In this document: piece by piece, positions 1-11,769 of the stretch
How positions within the stretch are numbered: the first letter of the stretch is position 1
How the letters are laid out: each line of letters begins with the position of its first letter
Assembly: GCF_000417875.1 (NCBI RefSeq)
Contig: NW_006920869.1
Coordinates: forward strand, 551,759 to 615,758
Reading direction: 5' to 3'
Origin: Pseudozyma flocculosa PF-1
Taxonomy: Eukaryota; Basidiomycota; Ustilaginomycetes; Ustilaginales; Ustilaginaceae
Length of the DNA stretch: 64,000 nucleotides
Made by a program: the position numbers and the translations under genes
Notes under the pieces: generated by a model
What the model was told of the DNA's origin: nothing
What the model saw: the letters and a program-made list of their open reading frames with translations, nothing else
The model's database searches: none

Positions 1-380
1 GCGCCCGACACGCGACCGTAGCCCTGATGCGTGGCCACGGAGCGCTTGCGCGTCACCTTGACGCCGAGGGCGGCGGCTTCGGCGCGTCTCCTCCTCTCGG
101 AGCGCCTCTTTTTCTCATCCAGCCTCTGTGCTCCCCCGGCGAGCGTGTAGAGGCCGCCGCCGCCCTGACTGCCAGTGCGGCTGGAGAGCTGGTAGAGCTG
201 GTCGTGCTTGCGCTCCTGCACCAGCGCGCTGTTGCGGCCAAAGATGGCAGAGAAGCACACCGTGACGGCGCCGTGGAAGCAACGGTTGGTGAGGCGGACG
301 AGGTGGTCGATGAGCTCGGCGCCCTTGAGGAAGCCGCCTTCGAGAAAGTCCGAGATCGGACGCGAGCAGACCAGGCCCAT
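1..380 (-). CDS. Hypothetical protein, N-terminal part, possible N-myristoylated membrane protein
   Basis: The reading frame starts at an ATG (complement 380-378) in a good context (GAC before, G after) and stays open to the left edge, so only about 126 N-terminal residues are visible and the 3' end is missing. The protein begins MGLVCS: Gly2 with Ser6 matches the N-myristoylation consensus, and Cys5 could be palmitoylated, suggesting dual-lipid anchoring to a membrane (inference). Residues about 10-60 look like an amphipathic helical domain (FLEGG, ELIDHLVRLTNRCFHG), followed by a strongly basic stretch near residues 88-112. I do not recognise the family. The frame also stays open upstream of the ATG, so an earlier exon cannot be excluded, but the lipidation signal favours this start. 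Confidence 0.6.
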   Translation of the reverse strand, partial: MGLVCSRPISDFLEGGFLKGAELIDHLVRLTNRCFHGAVTVCFSAIFGRNSALVQERKHDQLYQLSSRTGSQGGGGLYTLAGGAQRLDEKKRRSERRRRAEAAALGVKVTRKRSVATHQGYGRVSG

Positions 381-1690
381 GTCGAGAAGGCAGATGGGCG
401 GGGGTGCAGGAGACGTCGGACAGGATGAGGAGGAGGAAACGTCGTCGGTCCGATTCGAGGTCGAAGGCGGGGACGGGGATGAGAGGGATGGGCAGGGCAA
501 GGCCCCGGTGGCAGGCGGATGGCGTGGTGGTCGGGGGAGGAAAGGCTACGGTCGGTCGAGTCGGCGGTCTTCCTGCGTCTATATGGCTGTACGAGAGGTG
601 ATAAGCAGGTGGACCGAGATTAGACTCGGGGCTGAGGACGGAGAGTTGGGAGTGCCGGGGCTCATGCAACGGCCGCCGGATGTAGAAGTACAGGAGCAGC
701 AGGGCAGGTTGGAGTGGTTTCGTGAGACCGGCGAGCAAAGGCCGTCGGAGGATTTCGTTAGTGTGTGTCGTGAGATCGTTATGGGGGCGTCGTGGCAGTC
801 TTGATGGTCTGTGGCGGGTGGCGGCGGGGATCGATCGGAGGAGGGAGGGGCAAGGTGAGTGTCGAAATCCGAAGGCGGGAGGGGAAGAGGAAGGCGGGGC
901 ACAGTGGGGAAGGTGAAGGGCGAGGACGTTGACGGTGACGGTGGTAGACGAAGCCAAGCAAAGGGACATGTAACTTTGAGAGGCCACAGGTGAGGGGCGA
1001 CCTCGGCCTCGACCTCGACCTCGACCTCGAGGACGGGCCAAGAGGAGGCGGGATGCGGGGCTGGGCAGGTCGATACGCCGCCCTTCAGTCGGAAACGTAG
1101 AACGCACGGCCAACACCGCACAGCACCGCATCGCACCACTTGTCGCGTTGACGCGGTCGGGACACGCCAACGAGGTCGAGAACGACGTTCGAGAAATCAG
1201 CTGAGTTTCGTCAAAGCTTCCGAGGGGCGGCCCATCTCGCACCACCGTCATCCTTGCTTCATCCTCTTCCATATGCATCCGCTCTGCAGGCACCGCCGGG
1301 TTGTGCCTGTTCGTCAGTGTGCGTCACCGCCGGGCTGCGGTAGTGTAAGTAGCAAGCGGGCTTCTCCGACGACGATGCCAGGCAGCAGACAGACACAGAG
1401 GTGGCGACATGTCGAAGCAAAGCAAGCCTGTCGGCATCGAAGTGTGGACGCCAAGCAAGCAGGACAGGCGGGCGAGCCTGGCTACTCGTGCAGACGCCAA
1501 TTTGGCGAGGAAAGGACCCCTGAGCGCCCCTGTCTTGAGATCAAGTCGAGGCTGAAGCGAGGCGGACAAGGAGGTCAGGGCCAGGGGGGGCGAGGCCTGC
1601 CTGGCCCGTGTTGGTGGCTCTCTAGGAACAAGCAAGAAAAGCAAGGGTCCACCGAGGAGCGTCTAGGCCTGGCCATGTGATGGGCAACCA

Positions 1691-1720
1691 GCAGGCAGGC
1701 AGGCAGGCAGGCAGGCAGGC
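1691..1720. repeat. GGCA tetranucleotide microsatellite
   Basis: About seven uninterrupted GGCA units in the intergenic stretch upstream of the leftmost gene. It is a likely length-variable site. Confidence 0.85.
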
Positions 1721-2236
1721 CAACCAAGGCCGCGGGATAGGAGCTCGATGCCAGGCGTCAAGGCGCAGGCAGGAAGCACACGTACGTACTTACGCCTACA
1801 GTGCTGCGTGCGTGAATCAGGCCATCGCGTATCCACCCACGCAGACGTCGACTCCTGGTCTGCCCTCGTCTCGTCAAGCAGGCTGCCAACGTTTCGTATC
1901 GCCTCGCCCGCATCTCACAACTCACATCGAGGCGACACGCTCGTCAGGCCAGAATAGCAGAGATGGGAATGGTCCGACGATGTCGGCGACAGTCGCATCA
2001 CAACACGCACGGCCTGGCCTAGCCTAGCCTACAGTAGCCTAGCCTAGGCTGCCTGCCTCTGTGCCTGCACTCGCGCACATCGACCTGCATGCCCAGGCCA
2101 TCATGCTCAGCCAACGCAACGCACACACGTCCGTCCTGCGGCGTAGATTCTGCTTTGAGCCCGAGCCATGGTCGCATCACACGCCCGTCACCAGCGCATA
2201 CACCAACTCGCCACCTCGTGTCATGCACAGAACGAG

Positions 2237-2263
2237 TCGCCGCCGCCGCCGCCGCCGCCGCCA
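2237..2263. repeat. CGC trinucleotide run
   Basis: About nine CGC/GCC units in non-coding DNA, just beyond the 3' end of the pseudouridine synthase/methyltransferase gene. Confidence 0.85.
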
Positions 2264-2380
2264 CCTCCTTCGCCCGCTTCTTCATCCGTCATCACCGACG
2301 ACTTGCATCGCCACAAATAGAGTCATGACCAGTGCCAGCTCGACGACAGCGCACGGCGGTGGATTGCTGCAGGTGCGGCC

Positions 2381-5300
2381 TCACGTCGCCACCTTGCGAA
2401 TACAGAAGACGTAGACGTGGTACCCAATCTCAATCTTGCGCAGCAGCTCCTTGCGCTGCGCGTCCAGGCTAGCCTGCCGGCTCACTCGTCCGTCCTCGTG
2501 CGCCTTGACCCATCGCAGCGCATCGCCGCCCGCAGCCGTGCCGGCGTCGTTGTCGTTGTCGTTGCCATCCGCCAGCCGCAGCTCCTCGCACACCAGCACC
2601 GACCCCTTCCGCCCTTTGCGGCAGGTCGTCTCGTACACCTTGAGCGCCCGCGACAACGTGCGCTGCTCGGCCGTAATCGCCACGACGCTCCCGCCTGTGC
2701 GCAGCACCGCCATCCAGCTCTCGATGAACCTGTGGTACAGCTTCGACAGCGACTGCGCCGACTTTTCCCGTCGACCCCACGGCAGATCCTGTGGTCATGG
2801 CAATGGCGACGGTAGTCTCCAGGGTCAGCTCGAGGCACAGCAAGGCCTGAAGAGAGAAGAGATCGCCACCGCCGTGCACTGCTCTACTCACCGTGACGAT
2901 GGCGTCGATACTGTTGGGCACGCCAACGAATTGCAGCAGGTCCTCGGTCTGCGTAGCGTCGACGTGCTGGATGCCGACCTTGACCATGGCGCCTTCGTCG
3001 TCGGCGCTGAAGCCGCTGACCTCGGCCATCTTCTGCGTCCGCTCAATCGTCTCGTGGTCAACGTCGCACCCCAGCACCTCGGCCTTGATCCCTCGGCTCT
3101 CGAGCGCGCTGGCCGCCTCAAAGACGATCGATCCGTGCCCGCAGCACGGCTCTAGCACCCGGAAGCGCTCCGGCCGCCGACTGGGCTCCACTTGTCGACC
3201 GTCCTCCTCGTACCGCTGCGGCACGGGCAGGGTGAGGCCTAGCGCCGCGGCCCGGTACAGCGCCATGGTCGTGCCGCCCACGATCATATCGCCTCGCTGC
3301 GCAGGCCGGCGCGGGTGCTGTTTGAACGGCTCGGGGAGGCAGAGGAGGAAGGAGAGATCTCCCTCGACCCTGGCTTCTGCAGACCCAGCCTGGGTCGAGT
3401 CGAGAGCCTTTTCGAACTCGTCGGCGATGCCAAAGCCTGGCGAAAACTTGAGCGTGACGTCGAGCAGCGGCTGTTCGAGATCCACCCTCCATTTCGGCGG
3501 CTCGCTGTCGTCCTTTTGCGGCTCTGATCCATTGAGCCAGCCCCACGCCAGGATGCCAACGTGGTTGCTGAGCGTCTGGGTCGTCATGCTCGGCAGCACA
3601 TACGTCGACCGGTCGACCGAGGCGCGGTAGCTCAGCTGCTCGGGCCGCAGCGACGTCTGACCCATGCTGGCCAGCTGGACGTCGAGCCATGTCTTGAACG
3701 CTTTGTCCCGCGCCTCGAGCGATGCATTCCAGGTGTCGTCGATGAGTCGGAGCAGCTCTTGCTCGGATGGCCAGGACGTGCTCGACTCGGACCGCGCGTC
3801 TTCTTTGCCGGCATCGCTCTCGCTCTGCGCGTCGGCGTCGTCGCCATGCTCCTCGGGCTCCACTGCTGCTGCTTGTGCCACCTTGGCCGCATCGTCCTTC
3901 TCGCGGAAGTCGACGTCATCCGCCACTCTTGGCCCCTCGACGACCTTGCCGTCCTTCTTGCGCGTACCACGCTTCTTCTTCTTATCCTTGCCAAAGTCTC
4001 GGCGTCGTTCGGCAGCCTTCTTCTGTGCCCTCCGGCTGTCGCCCGCGGCGAGGCGGTCCCGCTTGAGGTCCTCGTACAGCCTCTCCGGGAAGTCAGACGA
4101 CCCGGCTAGCAAGTACGCCGACTTGGCAACGCAAAGATCTCCGTCGAGATAGGCGCGCAGTGCCAGCGAAGCGTGCTCTGGATCGCCGAGTCGGACGTGG
4201 GCCGACTGCAAGCTTGTGCCGACAGAGGCCACGCCCGTCGTTGCGGGGTCGCGAGAGTGCCAACGAGCCGCCTGGCAATGGACCTGCTGCAGGATCTCAC
4301 GCTGCGCAAAGTCTTCGAAGCCCCGGAACACCTCAAAGACGAGCGAGGCGGCGAAGGACTGCGGCCGGGTCGCCAGTACTATAGCATCCGGAGTGTCCGA
4401 CGTGGCGGGAGGCGTCGCCTGGCGGCCGCTGCTGAGCGGAAGATCGATGAGCTGCGTTGCCCGGCCAATCTCGATGCCCCTCACTGCGGCCTCGAGCGGT
4501 TTCGGGGCAGCGAGTGCCGCTGCCTTGGCCTGGATGTCGGAGAAATTGGCGGCGTCCGTAGACGAGGATGGAGGCGGACCTGTCACCGGCCCCTGCGCGG
4601 CCGCAAGGTCCTTGGGGAGCGTCTTTTCGCCGTTGGTCGTCGAGCCCAGTCCCCTTTGCGGCACCGACCGCCAGTCGTCTCGCGCCCACCAAGGCAGGGC
4701 GTCCTCGAAGCTCCAGTCGTCGGACCAGTACTTGATGGCATGCAGGTAGATGTAGAGCTCCTCGGGCTCCGGATCGGGCAACAGCGGACTGCGAATGAGG
4801 AACAGGAAGAATGGGGCATGAAAGGTCAGCTATCCCCCACAAGTGCAGACGCAATCTCGGCCAGGCTCACATCTTGCATTCGGGGCAAAAGTCCGAAGAC
4901 TGCTCGCGGACTCGCTTCTGCCACGCCGTCTCGATATCCTGCGGCCGGTTGAAGCCCTTCGTCGGGACCTCTTCGCCTGCGTTGAGCTTCTCGAGCGCCC
5001 TCCGAAGGAGCGCCTCCGACGACGGCTTGCTGCTTTTGCCGTTGGGCCCAGGCACGTAGATGTCGGCGAGGCCCTCCTTCTCGTTGAGATCCTTGAAGAG
5101 CACCTCGTCCTTCCAGCGCGCCCAGTCCTCCTGGCCGTCCTTTTCCGACTTGATGGCGTGCACCACCTCCTCGACCTCTTTGAGGCCAATTTCGCCGCCC
5201 ACAGTCTTCCACTGATCCGGCACGACTTGAGAAAACTGGCTCGTGTCTACGCGCTGCCATACGTCGTGGCCGTAGATAGGGTCGTTGCAGATGGGGTGGC

Positions 5301-6186
5301 CGAGGTACTGGATGTGGACGCGGATCTGGTGCGTCCGGCCGGTGATGGGCCGGCCTGCGGGATGGATCGAGCAAGGACGAATGAAAGGGCGGGTCAGCAA
5401 TGGCGATCTTGGCGTCCCGCGCTGGAGCTTGCGAGGCAGCCGCGACTCACAGAAGACGACGCTCGAGTCGTCCTCGGCATCGTACGAGAGCCTGACAAAG
5501 ATGGTCTCGCAGTCCTTGCCCTTGGGGTGGACGATGTTGACGCCGCTCTGCCGGTCGATGGTGAGGATGGGCTCCTTGCACACCACCTCGCCCTCGGGGA
5601 ACTTGCCCCGCACGCGGCACACGTAGGCCTTGTTGACGAAGCCAGAGTGGAACTGGGCGCTGATGCGGGTCGCCGTCTCCTTTTTCGTGGCGCAGACCAT
5701 GATGCCGCTGGTGAGTCGGTCGAGGCGGTTGACGGTGTAGATGCGCGGGATTCCATGCTCGCTCTTAAGCAACTCGGTGAGGGTGTGCTTGTAGTAGCGG
5801 CCCGCGGCATGGACGGGGATGCTGCCGGGCTTGACAATGACGAGTATGCCGGCGTCGTCGTCGCGGTGGAGGATGCGGATGGGCTCGTCGGTGACGGGCG
5901 GCTCGTGACGGTGGACGTTGTTGCAGATGAGGTCGCCGTCCGAGATGATCTGCCTCGGATCGCCACGCTTGCCGTTGACGCTGCAGATGCCTTTGTGGAT
6001 GGCCCAGATGTAGTACTCCTTTGTGCGGTCGCGGAACTCGGTGGTGAAGATCTCGAGCAGCTCGCGGCCAAACCACCGCAGCTTGGCATATGTCTGGAAC
6101 TCGTACCAGTACGACGGCGTCTTGCGAAGGCCAGTCTTGCCGGCGGCGGCGGCGGCGCCACTGTCTTCGATGAACGGCTGCGACAT
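2381..6186 (-). CDS. Fusion of RluA-family RNA pseudouridine synthase and THUMP-type RNA methyltransferase
   Basis: Four exons join in frame: 6186-5451, 5354-4871, 4788-2892 and 2788-2381 (1174 aa). Residues 1 to about 450 form a Pus9/Rib2/RPUSD2-type synthase: an S4-like segment, the catalytic motif NRLDRLTSG (Asp near residue 154), RPITGRTHQIRVH rebuilt across intron 1, and the typical C-terminal block CPECKIPLLPDPEPEELY rebuilt across intron 2. Instead of stopping after WWARDDW, the frame runs on without a stop into a methyltransferase. This part has a Lys/Arg-rich linker, an AdoMet-binding loop VLEPCCGHGS near residue 950 and the motif TDLPWGRRE rebuilt across intron 3 (about 1039-1047), as in THUMPD2/THUMPD3-like m2G enzymes. 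The start is the first in-frame ATG (GCC ATG TCG). Both halves modify RNA, so a bifunctional tRNA or snRNA enzyme is inferred. The intron calls rest on frame and motif restoration. Confidence 0.85.
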
Positions 6187-8358
6187 GGCCCAATGCGACA
6201 GAGTAGCGAGGGCAGGAGGTGGCTGAACGCGGGGAAGATACCAAGGAGAGAGGCCGGGCAAGAAGGAAAGGCAGGCCAACCCAGGGTCTGCCGGCAAAGA
6301 CCCGGTGGTTCAGAGTTTCGGAAGCCGGAAGACGGCTGGCCACGCTCGAAAAATAAAATTGAGCTGGCCCAGGTTGCTCGGACCCGAGGCAGCTCCAAAA
6401 AGAATCAGAATCAGACGACCCGCGGCAAAGCACCAGGCCGTCCGCGCGGGAGCGACCGGAAAGCGCCATCCGGCGTTTGGGCCGAAGGTTTGCTGCGCGC
6501 CGGCCAACCCAGCTGCACAGCAACCACCGACCGCAGACCGACCGGGACCGCCGCTGCCAGGGCCAAGATGTTACCTACGTTGTGTGGACTGGCCCATGTC
6601 GATGGGGTCGACTTCTGTGGTCAAGACGTAGAAGAGTTCCTGTGTGAGCCGTGAGCGACGCCTGCTGTATCCCCGTCTTCGAGGCGGGCCGAGGTGGTGG
6701 CGGCGGCCATGCCTGCTGCTGGCCCCACACGTCAAAGATCAAGGCGCGGCGGAGGGCCATGCCAAAAAAGAAAGAGAAAAAAAATCTCCGCGGCCGGGAA
6801 AAGAGCCAGCGCAGCGCGCCTTCCTGCGGCAGAACGGAGATTTCTCGCTGCCTGACGTCGGCGCGAACCGTCGGGCACCGATCCGGTTTCGCTCGCTTGC
6901 TGCTCTGCAGGCGCGCAGTTGCTGGCTGCTGCTTGCTTTCTCGCTGCTCGCTGCCTCGAGGAAAGATTTCATGCACCCATGCAGGCTGATGTCCTGGCCT
7001 GGCCTCGTCGCCTCCCCCTCGATGCTGCGCTTTCGAGTCGTGCGTGCCCTGCTGACCTTGCGAGCGGGTTCACCGTCGAGCGGGCAGGCAGGCTGATCAG
7101 ACATGACGGATGCTTCCGCCCGCCAACGGTCGTTCCGATGGGGATGGCGGTGACGACGACGGAACCAGCCGGCCCCTGACTGCGCCAGTCGCGGGCCAAA
7201 AACCGGCGTGTTTGGCAGCGCATGGAGCGACGCAACATGCTGCAGTTGGCGTCGTGGTGCTGACAGCAGGTCAGCTGCCATACAGAGAAGGTGCGGGGAT
7301 GAGATCCGCAAGGCTCCCAACAGCAAGCAAGAAGGTGACCTGTAGGTAGCGCGGTTCTAGACCAAGACGGCGATAGGGGGCCGAGTCACGGCCGCCGGAT
7401 GGGCAAGGCCAGGCCAAGCCATAGGCAGACGGGGCACACGACGAGAGCCAAAAAGGTTGGGTTCGCCCGGGCTGCCCTCATGGCCCGGCCTGATGCTGGC
7501 CTGGCCACCACCATTCGGCCAAGAGGACAGAGATGCACGCCATATGCAAATCTCAGCTGGCGCGGGCCTTGGCCCTTCCCCCTCCCCGCAAAATCGTAAT
7601 CATGGGGGCAGGAGGCGGCTCCTGATTGAGCGGCGAGCGTGGCGGGCCAGCGATCCAAGAAGACTAGTACGTGTAGACGGTGCCGCCAGCGTCTCTGGCC
7701 ACGGTGGGTCAGGGGCAGACGAGTGCGGCGCAAAGCTCCTTGCCTTCGAGCCGAGAGAAGGCGCCGCCGTCGATAGAGGACGTAACGTGTGATCTTGAGC
7801 GGAGGAGGCTCTTCTGCTCTGCCCCGTCCTGCCCTGCCCTACCTCGGCCTGGGCCGCAGGCCTCCTCTTCTTCCCTCCTTCCTTCCATCAAACCATCACC
7901 TTCCCCACAACCCGGTCCTCTTCCCTGCGACTTCTGCCATCTGCTTGCATCCGTCGCATAACCCCGTCATCCCATACATACATAAGTGGGGCGTTTCGGC
8001 AGCCTTGTCCCTCCGCCCTAGCTGCACCATCTCCGTCTTGCTCTTCTCTGCACCATCTTCATAAACCTTCTTGACGGCCCGGTCTCCCGTCGCCCCGTCG
8101 CAACACGGAGCGCGTCTCCTTCCACCACCGGCAAGGTCGTAATCAAGCCAATCACAGGCCGAACGCTGACAGCGGGTACATCCCTCTCGCCAGCCGTTCC
8201 AGTTGCTCTATCGCACCGCGGAATCCCTGCGACCTCCCGGTACACCAACGTCGACATAAAAAGGCTCGACGCTCGGCGCGTTCGCCACTCAGCCACACGG
8301 ACCCCCTCCTTTTACCATCTCGATCACCGCCACCGCTGCTCTCTGACACTCGACCACC
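6187..8358. other. Divergent promoter region, 2.2 kb, no gene seen
   Basis: It separates the divergent starts of the pseudouridine synthase/methyltransferase gene and the amino-acid transporter. The last 500 bases before the transporter are CT-rich on the plus strand, typical of a fungal promoter. An A-rich run lies at about 6765-6785. No frame here shows a recognisable domain. Confidence 0.5.
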
Positions 8359-10255
8359 ATGTCTTCGACACCAGCGAGCATGAACGCGCGGGACCTATCG
8401 CCCACGAGGGACGGGTCCACCTCTGAAAAGGACAGGCTCGACCATGGCGTGACCGCCGGCGAGGTCGAGCCCAAGGGTGGCGACTCGATCAGCAGCTCGG
8501 GCGCGCCGAGGCAGACCATCTTCGGCGAGAAGAAGGAGCAGCACCGCAGCGAAGAGGACTACATGTACGAGAAGCAAAAGATCTCGGAGGGCGACCACAA
8601 GTTCCACAAGCTCGGGTGGATCAAGCTCACCGTCTGCCTGATTGTCGAGGCCATCGCCCTGGGCAGTCTCAGTCTGCCGAGCGCCTTTGCCACGCTCGGC
8701 ATGGTCGCCGGCACCCTCCTCAGCGTTGGCATGGGCCTCATCGCCATCTACACCAGCTATGTCGTCGGCCAGGTCAAGATCAAGTTCCCGCACGTCTCCC
8801 ACTACGCCGACGCTGGCAGGCTCCTCTTTGGCCGCTTCGGCTATGAGGTCGTCAGCGTCATGTTTGTGCTCCAGCTCGTCCTCCTCGTCGGCTCCCACTG
8901 CCTGACGGGCGCCATCGCCTTCCTCAACATCACCGACAACGCCATCTGCTCGCTCGTCTTTGCCCTCATCTCGGCCATCATCCTATACCTGATCGCCATC
9001 CCCCCGACCTTCTCCGAGCTCGCCATCCTCGGATACATTGACTTTGCCTCAATCATCATCGCCATCGGCATCACGATCATCGGCACCGGTGTCCAGGCGG
9101 GCAGCCAGGCCGGTGGCCTCTCTGCCGTCAACTGGTCCGCTTGGCCCAAGGAGGGCGTCACCTTTGCCGACGTGAGTGTGGCGCGGCACGGCGCGGCACG
9201 AGCGGAGCACCCCATCGCCGATGTCTCGAAAGCGCGCGACTGACATCGTCCCTCTGCCTTGTGATTCCGCACCCTCCACTTTTTCTCCCCTCTGCCAGGC
9301 CTGGCTCGCCATCACCAACATCGCCTTCGCCTACAGCTTCGCCGTGTGCCAGTTCTCGTTCATGGACGAGATGCACACGCCCAAGGACTACGTCAAGTCG
9401 ATTTGGGCCCTGGGCATCATTGAGATCTTCATCTACACGGTGACGGGCGCGCTCGTCTACGCCTTTGTCGGCGTCGACGTCAAGTCGCCCGCGCTCCTCT
9501 CGGCGGGCACGACGCTGTCCAAGGTGGCGTTCGGCATCGCGCTGCCCGTCATCTTCATCTCGGGCTCCATCAACACCACCGTCGCCGCGCGCTACATTCA
9601 CGGCCGCGTCTTTAAGAACTCGGTCATCCGCTACGTCAACACCAAGATGGGCTGGCTCACCTGGCTCGTTCTCATTTTCATCATCACCCGTGGGTAGCTC
9701 GACGAGCCTCCCCCTCTTCCCCTCGCAATCCGGGTCGACCCCCGCTGACCCCGCTGACCCCGCTGACCCCGCTGACCCCGCTGACCCCGCTGACCCCCAC
9801 CCCTTCTCCCCATCCCCAAACGCAACCAAACCGCAGTCATTGCCTGGATCATCAGCGAGGCGATTCCCTTCTTCTCGGCGTTGCTTGGACTCATGTCTGC
9901 GCTGTTTATCAGCGGTTTTACGTTCTATCTGCCGAGTCTGATGTGGTTCATGCTGATCAAGGAGGGCTCGTGGCGCTCGAAGCACAACCTGACGCTTTCG
10001 TTTGCCAACGGCGCCACGTTTGTCATTGGCATCGCCATCCTTGGCTGCGGCACGTATGCCTCGGTCAAGGACATCGTGAGTAGCCCGCTCCGGCTGGCAA
10101 CAGCTTGCCCGATTTGCAGCGCAACGGAATGCTGACTTGCCTTTTGCCATGCACCCGCCCCTGTCCTTCCCTGTGCCGCTGTTGCGACCCGACAGATCAA
10201 CCAGAACAACTCGGGCGACGTCCGAGGCTCGTTCACCTGCGCGCCGATTGCGTAG
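8359..10255 (+). CDS. Amino-acid transporter, AAAP (Aa_trans) family
   Basis: Four exons (8359-9171, 9299-9689, 9837-10075, 10196-10255) give 500 aa. After a hydrophilic N-terminus of about 85 residues, the protein has roughly eleven hydrophobic segments. The first carries the family-typical block LGSLSLPSAFATLG after IKLTVCLIVEAIA, matching fungal neutral amino-acid permeases of the N. crassa Mtr type and vacuolar AVT-like transporters. It should move amino acids across the plasma or vacuolar membrane in symport with protons. Which substrate and which membrane cannot be told. All introns are GT-AG; intron 2 (donor GTGGGT) contains a 9-bp tandem repeat. The start codon has an ACC ATG context behind a CT-rich leader. 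Confidence 0.9.
9744..9797. repeat. 9-bp minisatellite inside an intron (six GCTGACCCC units)
   Basis: Six perfect head-to-tail copies of GCTGACCCC lie within intron 2 of the amino-acid transporter gene. The unit is a multiple of three and the run is open in one frame (repeating Ala-Asp-Pro), so if the intron were retained it would read through as a repeat. Fusion to the flanking exons requires removing it. Confidence 0.95.
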
Positions 10256-10623
10256 GCGCTCGCACTCGAGAGCGATCCCTCCCTAGACGACCGTGAACGA
10301 CTGCTCCATGTGCTCCTAGACTAGTAATGCTCGACGATTGCAAAGATTGACTTTGAGATGCCGAAAGGGGACCCCAGCTTGCGATGCGGGCGCTGCTGAG
10401 CTGTGGCGTGGCGTTGGCGTCTGTGCAGCCCCCGCCTGCATGTCCCTCCCCACTTGTTTTTTTGAGAGTGGGCCCGCTCCAGGCCAAGCTGGACCCTGGC
10501 CTTGCTCGCTGCTTGGAAGCCGGGTGGCGAGCAAGTGGCGTCGGTCCATGGTGGCTCGCTCCTTCTCGATGACCACCACAGCCACTCCATCTACTGCACA
10601 CGATCGTCGCCATCTTCCTCACC
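10256..10623. other. Spacer between transporter and AlkB-like gene
   Basis: It holds the 3' flank of the transporter and the promoter of the AlkB-like gene. I see no TATA box or coding frame. Confidence 0.5.
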
Positions 10624-11769
10624 ATGCCACGCCCTAGCTTCGCTCCTGCTCCGCTCGCTGCTTTGAGCAGCGCCGATGCGCCGACCTCATACCAACCCAC
10701 CCTCTTTGAACTGCGCTTCGGCCCACGGCGGAACCGCAAGCCAACCCACGAGGCCAGCCCTCCAGACCGCCTCTCTCCATCTCGGAAACGAGTCAAGCTC
10801 GACGACACCGACAAGCAGAGCGAGGGAACCTCAAGCAGCTCCGATGCCTCGTACGACACGCCAACAGTGGCCCCGTTGAATGGCCATCGAGGACCGTTCC
10901 ACAGCATCACCCGACCCGCATTCTGCGATAGGTACCGCATCGAGGACCTACCGGGCGCCGACATCTTCTACCGTCCCGATTGGATCGACAGCAAGACGGC
11001 GGAACGGTGGAGGAGAGAGCTCGACGCCCTGCCGGACTGGTACCAGCCCAAACTCAAGGTCTACGGGCGCGAAATCACCCAGAGCCGAGAGATATGCGCC
11101 TACGCCACCGAGCCGGGTCTCGAGCTCAAATACAGGTGCGATGCTGCCGTCGCTGGTCTGCCTTTCAGCTACCCCCCACCGCTAACCTTAGCTTGTCCCT
11201 CCCTGCTCGCGCCGCCACCTGTGCGCCGCTCAGCGGTCATCCGGTCGAGATGCACGCTCCCTTCCCCCCACTGCTCAACCACATCGCCTCGCTCCTCTCG
11301 TCCGACGACTGCCTCGGCTCAGAGGTGCGCTTCAACCACTGCATGCTCAACCGCTACGACGACGGCAAGGTCTACATCGGCAAGCACTCGGACAACCGCG
11401 AGAACAAGGTCATTGTCACCGTCTCGCTCGGCGCGGATCGCAGCTGGATTATGGAACGCAAGCAGGACCGCCGTCGCAACACCCCCGCCGTTACCGCCAG
11501 CCAGCAAGGCCAAGGCGAGCAAGGCGAGAGGATCAAGAAGCGGTGGATCCTGCGCAACGGCAGCCTCCTCGTCATGCAGGGAGAGACGCAGAAGCTGTAC
11601 ACGCACGAGATCCCAAAGGAGCTCAAAACCACACAGCCTCGCATCGTGAGTCTCAACCCCCGGCGCTTAGATGCTGGCCACAGCGGCTGACTTGTCTGCG
11701 CCACTTCTCTCGATGGGAGTTTGCCTCGCCGCACAGAGCATCACATTCCGGCAGCTCGTCTATGAATGA
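10624..11769 (+). CDS. AlkB-like 2-oxoglutarate/Fe(II) dioxygenase (ALKBH2/3 type)
   Basis: Three exons (10624-11135, 11234-11645, 11737-11769) give 318 aa. A disordered, basic N-terminus of about 100 residues is followed by the AlkB fold. It includes LPDWYQPKLKVYGREITQSREICAY (substrate-recognition lid region), YSGHPV restored across intron 1, FNHCMLNRYDDGKVYIGKHSD with the His-x-Asp iron ligands, the distal His in LYTHEIPK, and the 2-oxoglutarate-binding arginines in PRISITFRQ restored across intron 2. Enzymes of this group oxidatively remove alkyl groups from N1-methyladenine and N3-methylcytosine in DNA or RNA. The intron 1 donor GTGCGA is weak, but it is the only site that restores the conserved YSG block. 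It is convergent with the AN1 zinc-finger gene, 124 bp apart. Confidence 0.9.

Larger units (their letters stand above)
381..2380. other. Gene-free stretch of 2 kb with simple repeats
   Basis: It lies between the truncated gene on the left and the 3' end of the pseudouridine synthase/methyltransferase gene. Open frames here are low-complexity, Pro/Arg/Ser-rich and show no domain, so I treat it as the promoter and 5' UTR of the left gene plus spacer. It holds a GACCTC hexamer run (about 1005-1030), a GGCA run (1691-1720), AGCCT/CCTAG repeats (about 2016-2050) and a CGC run (2237-2263). Confidence 0.5.

Noticed and set aside
115..1293. Minus-strand frame of 392 codons over the left gene's upstream region
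   Set aside because: Low-complexity Pro/Arg/Ser/His text without domains; it overlaps the better-supported frame starting at 380 in another phase.
2469..2891. Read-through of the methyltransferase frame past IVT
   Set aside because: The read-through loses the DLPWG motif; removing a 103-bp GT-AG intron restores it and the family C-terminus.
3465..3485. tRNA B-box-like GTTCGAGATCC
   Set aside because: It lies within coding sequence of the methyltransferase and has no matching stems; no tRNA gene could be supported anywhere in the window by eye.
4843..6654. Plus-strand frame of 603 codons opposite the pseudouridine synthase
   Set aside because: Antisense shadow of a clearly recognisable enzyme; its Asp/Val/Leu-rich text arises from codon bias on the other strand.
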